The position numbers were made by a program, and so were the translations under genes. The notes under the pieces were generated by a model. It had not been told where the DNA came from. It did no database searches and saw only the letters and a list, made by a program, of their open reading frames with translations. DNA of 64,000 bases, taken from the NCBI RefSeq assembly GCF_009856525.1, contig NZ_CP047224.1:682001-746000 (forward strand), read 5' to 3'. Below, piece by piece: positions 59,308 through 64,000 of this stretch; the stretch's first letter is position 1; each line of letters opens with the position of its first letter. Source of the DNA: Neorickettsia findlayensis (GTDB lineage Bacteria > Pseudomonadota > Alphaproteobacteria > Rickettsiales > Anaplasmataceae).

Positions 59308-59412
59308 TGCAACAAATCTTGCGCTACAGTACCAATCCGCTTGGCAAAATGGATAATACCTCAGCAGAAGGTGCACCGGTATTCACACCAGAATAGAATG
59401 GGGAAAATGTCA
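59308..59412 (+). repeat. decayed duplicate of the miaB 3' end
   Basis: This stretch aligns without gaps to 59164-59268 inside miaB at an offset of exactly 144 bases, about two thirds identical. Both have tgcaacaa at the start, ctgcttggtaaaat versus ccgcttggcaaaat in the middle and gaaaatatca versus gaaaatgtca at the end. Translated, NPLGKMDN and SAEGAPVFT stand where miaB has SLLGKIVS and RVEDASIFT. It is a fossil of a tandem duplication. The rest of 59280-59632 holds nothing else I recognise. Confidence 0.8.
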
Positions 59413-59632
59413 GTGTATTATACGGTATGGTTTGCGTCGTGCTTTTCATAGAAATCTGTCGGCAAGCTGCTCTCCTCCAGATATTATTTCGATTGACCGG
59501 TGTCACTCTTCGTACAAGATTTTTATTTTACTAAATTTTCCTGATGCTCATTGCACTAGTGACTCCTGGAACAAGTCAGTTGTATTTGCCATCAATGGTG
59601 ATTTCAGTTAGAGTTACACAAGAAGCAGTTTT

Positions 59633-59722
59633 GGAGAGGTGGCCGAGAGGCTGAAGGCGGCGGTTTGCTAAACCGTTATACGACCAAAAGTCGTATCGAG
59701 GGTTCGAATCCCTCCCTCTCCG
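59633..59722 (+). tRNA. tRNA-Ser (anticodon GCU)
   Basis: Plus strand: acceptor GGAGAGG/CCTCTCC, discriminator G, anticodon loop TTGCTAA, long variable arm (ATACGAC-CAAAA-GTCGTAT) and T loop GGTTCGAATCC. 90 bases, class II. Confidence 0.94.
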
Positions 59723-60302
59723 GGTGTGATTCGTTTGGCTCTTGTCGTTTATACTAGCCGTTAGTAGGTAGTCCTTTTCTGCACACAAAATTGAAGAGCA
59801 CGTTTTTTACCAGCGTCCTAGCGAGGTTCTATTCCTGTATCAATCCCTCTGCTTTCTATGGATGGATATTTGATTCAAATCCGCAGATGTGGACCGGAGA
59901 CATACTCGTAAGAGTGCCGGCGTCATTTCTTCTATGACAAGTTCAGCATATGTGAAAGAGTATCATCATAAACTGTGCTTATTCTGGATAATACAGAAAA
60001 CCCAAAGCTTTCGAGAAAGTGCCTTTCTATACCTCAAGATTAAAACAATACATAACTCAAACGGGTAGGAGCCCATCCATAGGATGGAGCAAAGCTGCAT
60101 GGAGTCGCACTCTTCTATGAATTGCAGAAATTATGTGGATCTCATGCAAACAACTGAGTTCTCACACCTGACGCTTTTCTAGCTCAAGCATCTTGAATAC
60201 TTCCACCATAGCAAATCAATTCACACCATTACTTGGACATCAGTTTTCGTATAAACAACAAGATTATGCTAGAACAGATAAAAACAGGACATCTCACAAC
60301 AA
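59723..60302. other. intergenic region, 580 bases
   Basis: The longest gene-free stretch of the window. I find no ORF with a ribosome site, no tRNA and no obvious repeat. The phrB promoter should lie near its right end. Confidence 0.3.
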
Positions 60303-61721
60303 ATGAGCGTTTCTCAAATAGCAATAGTATGGTTTCGGAAAGATTTTCGCACTGACGACAACCCTGCATTATCTGAAGCCACAAAAATTTGGAATATTCT
60401 TCCTGTGTATATAATCGATGAAAATAATTGTAGCACTCGAAAACCCGGAAAAGCGGCTAGAATTTGGATCGCAAGAAGTCTAACCGATTTAAATAAATCC
60501 TTGGACCATCATCTGAAAATTTATAGCGGTGATACGATAACTATCCTAAAGACTTTGTTATCTTACCATAAAGCAGAAGCACTATACTGGAACACCACAT
60601 ATGACCCCAAACAAGACAAATATGATGAACAAATAAAAACAGAGATTCTAAAGTATTACCCGAATATTATCGTTCGGAATTTTAATGCTAGGTTGTTATG
60701 GGACCCGTCTGAACTCCGCAAGAAGAATGGAGATACATACAGACTTTTCACAGCATTTAAAAATAAAGTCATGGGAGAACAGTTGGAACCTCGTCTTCCC
60801 ATTCCTTCTCCTGTAGAAATACGTTACTGCAAAGAAATAAAAATAGCAGAATTAGTTTCAGTTACACCGAAAAACATCATTAAAGATAAAGACCACCGTT
60901 TTGAGCAGGGAATATATAGAAAATGGAAGATAAGCGAAAAAGATGCACACACTTTGTTACAGGACTTTGTTGATAAAAAACTAGAAAATTATCACATCGA
61001 TCGCGACTATCCGGCGAAAAATGGTATATCAAACCTTTCGCCTTACATAAATTTTGGACAAATTTCACCAAACCGAATTTGGTTTGCTATTGCGCGATTT
61101 TTTCCTCAATCAATGCAATTTCTCACAGAACTGCTTTGGAGAGAATTCGCTTACGGCATTCTAAGCACAAACCCAGAATTAGGTTCTAAAAATTTACAAC
61201 AAAAATTCGACTATTTCCCATGGGAAAATGATAAAGAAAAATTCAAATTATGGTCTCAGGGAACAACTGGATATTCAATCGTAGATGCTGGTATACGGGA
61301 ACTCCTGAGCACCGGATACATGCATAACCGAGTGCGAATGATAGTTGGATCATTCCTTACAAAAAATCTCTTGATACACTGGAAATATGGAGAAAAATTT
61401 TTTTGGGAACATTTGGTGGATGCTGACCCTGCAAGCAACACGTTTAACTGGCAGTGGATTGCAGGCTCTGGTTCAGACTCTGTACCATATTTCCGAATCT
61501 TTAGTCCAACCACACAAATAAAAAAATTTGATCTACAACTACAGTACATACACAAATGGCTCCCTGAGTACAGCAGTATGTGTTCCACTCCTGTTCGCTT
61601 ACAAAAAAAACGCCAGACACCAGTTGAGCTAGTGGTAGATGAAAAAGTGTCAAGGAAAAAAGCCCTAACAGCATTTAGAATTGCAAATATCAGGTATAGA
61701 AAAAACTTATTAATTCCATGA
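60303..61721 (+). CDS. phrB: deoxyribodipyrimidine photolyase
   Basis: 472 residues, class I CPD photolyase/cryptochrome fold. The antenna domain begins IVWFRKDFRTDDNPAL. The FAD domain has the block YRKWKISEKDAHTLLQDF, LSPYINFGQISPN, WREFAYGIL, WSQGTTGYSIVDAGIREL, GYMHNRVRMIVGSFL and the C-terminal WKYGEKFFWEHLVDADPASN, then WQWIAGSG. These are the canonical FAD and CPD contacts. It repairs UV lesions with light, which is notable for an intracellular bacterium. The encoded protein is Lys/Ile/Asn-rich and AT-biased but in line with neighbours. Confidence 0.93.
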   Translation: MSVSQIAIVWFRKDFRTDDNPALSEATKIWNILPVYIIDENNCSTRKPGKAARIWIARSLTDLNKSLDHHLKIYSGDTITILKTLLSYHKAEALYWNTTYDPKQDKYDEQIKTEILKYYPNIIVRNFNARLLWDPSELRKKNGDTYRLFTAFKNKVMGEQLEPRLPIPSPVEIRYCKEIKIAELVSVTPKNIIKDKDHRFEQGIYRKWKISEKDAHTLLQDFVDKKLENYHIDRDYPAKNGISNLSPYINFGQISPNRIWFAIARFFPQSMQFLTELLWREFAYGILSTNPELGSKNLQQKFDYFPWENDKEKFKLWSQGTTGYSIVDAGIRELLSTGYMHNRVRMIVGSFLTKNLLIHWKYGEKFFWEHLVDADPASNTFNWQWIAGSGSDSVPYFRIFSPTTQIKKFDLQLQYIHKWLPEYSSMCSTPVRLQKKRQTPVELVVDEKVSRKKALTAFRIANIRYRKNLLIP

Positions 61722-61743
61722 CCTTTTTAAGGCAAGCACAGTA

Positions 61744-62466
61744 TTATTTTTCTTTGAGTATCAAAGAAGTCACACCAGAAGCCCCAACAACTGATCCCGG
61801 GATTCCTAGAGATGCTGGAAAGAACAACCCTATGCTACCTAAAAATTCAGATAAAGAGACTTCCCCCTCCACGGAAGTCGGTGATCTTACTTGAATACTC
61901 CCAAGCAGATCTATACGTTGTCTCGTTAGCTCAAGAATCCGTAAATCGGATGAATCACCGAACTTCAATGAGAGACCAGGATCATCCGCAGGCATATCTA
62001 CCTGTTGGGCAGTAATCTCAAAATAGAAAAACCGCTCCGACCCTCTTTGGGAGATAATCAATGTGGCTCCGCTCTTTGGCTCGAGAGGCTCGTGTGTAAC
62101 TACATCAAAAAGAGAAGGGTACTTCCCAAGATTTTCTTTATAAAGAGGGCTACTCTCAGAAGGATTGTGCACAACAACTAATCGGACATCTTTTTCTAAG
62201 AGTGAAGTTAAAGACCTCCTACGTTCACGAAGTGATTCCAGATCTTCACTTATTCTGAGAGGACTCGTCTCTCTAGGAGTGTGAACGATATAGAGCACAC
62301 AACATTCCGAAGAAGAAGCGACATCAACTGTAGCGAATTCGACCGCGGCCTGAATGCTTGCGGCAAAAACCCTATCGGGAGTAGTGAGCTCATTAAAACT
62401 AGGAAGCTCGCTTCCAACAGAGAGCGTGGCAAGATATGCACAAAACTTAGGTAGAATAGAAAGCAC
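61744..62466 (-). CDS. hypothetical protein downstream of rpsI
   Basis: 240 residues starting at a GTG (62466) with GAGG eight bases upstream. I do not recognise it. The protein is soluble, with a possible Rossmann-like strand CCVLYIVHTP, a second LVVVHNPSESSPL, and a strand-rich middle (GATLIISQRGSERFFYFEI). The C-terminus is a hydrophobic Gly/Ser-rich segment. It is 33 bases behind rpsI on the same strand and so belongs to the rplM-rpsI transcript. Confidence 0.6.
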   Translation of the reverse strand: MLSILPKFCAYLATLSVGSELPSFNELTTPDRVFAASIQAAVEFATVDVASSSECCVLYIVHTPRETSPLRISEDLESLRERRRSLTSLLEKDVRLVVVHNPSESSPLYKENLGKYPSLFDVVTHEPLEPKSGATLIISQRGSERFFYFEITAQQVDMPADDPGLSLKFGDSSDLRILELTRQRIDLLGSIQVRSPTSVEGEVSLSEFLGSIGLFFPASLGIPGSVVGASGVTSLILKEK

Positions 62467-62499
62467 AGCAACAGCCTCTGTAACATTTCCAAACCACCA

Positions 62500-62937
62500 C
62501 TACCTCTTGGAAAACTGAAAGCTCTTACGCGCCTTCTTCCTACCGTATTTCTTTCTTTCAACTACACGAGGATCCCTAACCAAGAAACCACTCTCTTTTA
62601 GGGGACCCCTGAAATAAGGATTGAAATTTTGAAGAGCCCGGCTAAGACCAAGTCGCAGTGCACCGGTCTGCCCTGAAATTCCACCACCCTTAACGGTAGC
62701 AAAAACATCAAACTTTCCCGCAACATCACAGACACGCAACGGGAGATACACATCCTGGCAGAGATACTGGTGTCTAAGATAGGACATAAGATCAGACTTT
62801 CCGTTTACACAGAAGCTCCCCGTACCAGCCTTAACCCAAACTCTAGCAACAGACGCCTTCCTGCGTCCTGTACCATACGCACGGCCCTGTCTATCCACAA
62901 CCGGCACTCTCTTTACCTGAGATTCACCATCAAGCAT
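62500..62937 (-). CDS. rpsI: ribosomal protein S9
   Basis: 145 residues. Marks: AYGTGRRKASVARVWVKAGTG, the internal VKGGGISGQTGALRLGLSRAL, and the C-terminal RDPRVVERKKYGRKKARKSFQFSKR, whose last Lys-Arg contacts P-site tRNA. It follows rplM by two bases. Confidence 0.95.
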   Translation of the reverse strand: MLDGESQVKRVPVVDRQGRAYGTGRRKASVARVWVKAGTGSFCVNGKSDLMSYLRHQYLCQDVYLPLRVCDVAGKFDVFATVKGGGISGQTGALRLGLSRALQNFNPYFRGPLKESGFLVRDPRVVERKKYGRKKARKSFQFSKR

Positions 62938-62939
62938 AG

Positions 62940-63398
62940 TTACCTTCTATTTTTTCTATTTAACGACGCAAAATCCACAACGCTCGGTTTTTGAGCCCCA
63001 TGCTTGTGCTCAGGACCAGCATAAACATAGAGATTCTTAAACCTTCTACGTGCCATCGGACCATCATCTAGCATCCTCTTAACAGCAAGCTTGACAACTT
63101 CACAAGGCTTTTTTCCACAAAGCACTTTAGCTGGAGTTGTACTCTTGATCCCACCAGGATACCCGGTATGCCTATAATAAACCTTATCGGACATCTTAGA
63201 ACCGGAGAACTTAACCTTAGAGGCATTGACAACAATTACGTTATCCCCGCAGTCCATGTGTGGAGTATATGTAGGCTTGGTCTTGCCCCGCAAGACAGTA
63301 GAAATAAAAGCAGCAAGCCTTCCAACAACGGCATCTGTTGCATCCACAACAATCCATTGCTTTTCTATCTGCGCTTGCTTTAAAAAAAACGTACTCAT
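62940..63398 (-). CDS. rplM: ribosomal protein L13
   Basis: 152 residues from the ATG at 63398 (MSTFFLK), preferred over the in-frame ATG at 63434 because L13 starts close to the block [20 protein letters not shown]. Other marks: [29 protein letters not shown], and [24 protein letters not shown] in pieces. Large subunit assembly protein, cotranscribed with rpsI. Confidence 0.95.
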   Translation of the reverse strand: MSTFFLKQAQIEKQWIVVDATDAVVGRLAAFISTVLRGKTKPTYTPHMDCGDNVIVVNASKVKFSGSKMSDKVYYRHTGYPGGIKSTTPAKVLCGKKPCEVVKLAVKRMLDDGPMARRRFKNLYVYAGPEHKHGAQKPSVVDFASLNRKNRR

Positions 63399-63481
63399 AG
63401 GGGTGATTCTAATATCACGTAGAATGCCAGTCAACTAGCAGCTTGTATACTATCTTTATACTCGTTTCTCTCGTCGAAGTC

Positions 63482-64000
63482 TTACTTCTCGTCAAGAAGA
63501 GAGTCTAACAGCCCTGGAAGAAACACCCTCTCATCGCTTCTACTTGATTCGGGGGAATTGTTGTGAAAAGTCGCTGAATAGGTACGCAAAGAAACAAAGA
63601 CTTCATCTGGAATAACCGAATTAACGGCACTGTCCAGATAGTTAAGTGCACTAAAACTCTTAGCACTTTTTAACCATATGGGAAGATAATACCCAGGCTC
63701 TCTCGAGCTATCTTCTATCTCATCCCCGTTCAGGGCATAGTAGAAGACGTTGAGCATAGCAAACAGCAAATAGCAATACGCAATCCCCCGAAGAACACCA
63801 AAAAAACCGCCCAATACTCTATCTGCAGGCCCCAATCTTACCGGAGCAATAAGATACATAACCCAGCCATTTATAAGGCCCAGAATAACAAAACTAGTGA
63901 TAAAAACAGATACCCCTGAAAGCGGAGCAACTATCGGCCCAGGTTTGACGTCAAACAACTCGAGAAAGACATTGGCATTATGATAAGTGAACATCACGGA
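63482..64000 (-). CDS. CvpA-family membrane protein, 5' end beyond window
   Basis: The frame is open to the window edge, so the N-terminus is probably missing. The visible 172 residues hold two hydrophobic segments (GVSVFITSFVILGLINGWVMYLI and VLRGIAYCYLLFAMLNVFYYAL) joined by PADRVLGGFFGVLRG, the typical CvpA signature D-R-xxGxxxGxxRG. CvpA proteins are four-helix membrane proteins linked to envelope homeostasis and colicin V production. The C-terminus is a disordered Ser/Arg tail. Confidence 0.72.
   Translation of the reverse strand, partial: SVMFTYHNANVFLELFDVKPGPIVAPLSGVSVFITSFVILGLINGWVMYLIAPVRLGPADRVLGGFFGVLRGIAYCYLLFAMLNVFYYALNGDEIEDSSREPGYYLPIWLKSAKSFSALNYLDSAVNSVIPDEVFVSLRTYSATFHNNSPESSRSDERVFLPGLLDSLLDEK

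Noticed and set aside
62250-62561. Alternative hydrophobic frame at the rpsI 3' end (MLQRLLLCFLFYLSF)
   Set aside because: It overlaps rpsI and the frame at 61744-62466, which has the better ribosome site and length.

Overview
The window looks like chromosome from an obligate intracellular alphaproteobacterium of the Rickettsiales (family Anaplasmataceae), most probably Neorickettsia or a close relative. The evidence is a 23S-5S rRNA pair with no 16S attached, a Rickettsiales-type type IV secretion (T4SS) cluster (duplicated VirB2 pilins, a degenerate second VirB4, a Cys-rich VirB6-like protein), a class I lysyl-tRNA synthetase, an ALAS-type heme start, PccA/PccB, scattered single genes of normally clustered pathways, and moderate AT richness. 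The genus is an inference from gene content; no database was searched.

Layout. 1-5.5 kb: T4SS genes on the minus strand. 5.6-19.9 kb: housekeeping genes (lepA, lysS, moeB/thiF-like, ferredoxin-NADP reductase, hisS, bolA, proP-like, lepB, mtaB, and a GspL/GspM- or PilMN/PilO-like pair), many of them broken by single-base indels, plus an unrecognised gene at 9588 with its own promoter. 20-32.5 kb: hemH, rpsT, pyrF, terC, pccB, tolC, ispG, an inositol-monophosphatase-like pseudoenzyme and pdhA. 32.5-35.5 kb: 5S and 23S rRNA. 35.8-50 kb: ubiA, flavin reductase, pstB, smpB, purL, ampG, pccA, prs, nfu, a membrane J-protein, nuoI, folD. 50.4-52.1 kb: a large disordered repeat protein. 52-64 kb: metallophosphatase, hemA, rpsU, ccmE, rnj, miaB, photolyase, rpsI-rplM and a CvpA-like gene. 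There are four tRNAs: Arg-CCG, Ser-UGA, Gly-GCC and Ser-GCU.

The genes give a picture of aerobic host-dependent life: propionyl-CoA carboxylase (PccA+PccB), pyruvate dehydrogenase E1, NuoI, UbiA, and heme synthesis and delivery (HemA, HemH, CcmE), with export through TolC, signal peptidase I and the T4SS.

Three things stand out. First, about 20 frameshifts are packed into roughly 15 kb, several at homopolymers, while the other 44 kb has none that I can see; this looks more like sequence error than gene death. Second, decayed copies of gene 3' ends lie just behind miaB and ispG, and a broken whole-gene copy lies behind virB2, so local tandem duplication followed by decay seems to be a recurrent source of intergenic DNA here. 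Third, the protein at 50372 is acidic, Ser/Pro-rich, repeat-bearing and has two basic clusters, and is a candidate secreted effector.
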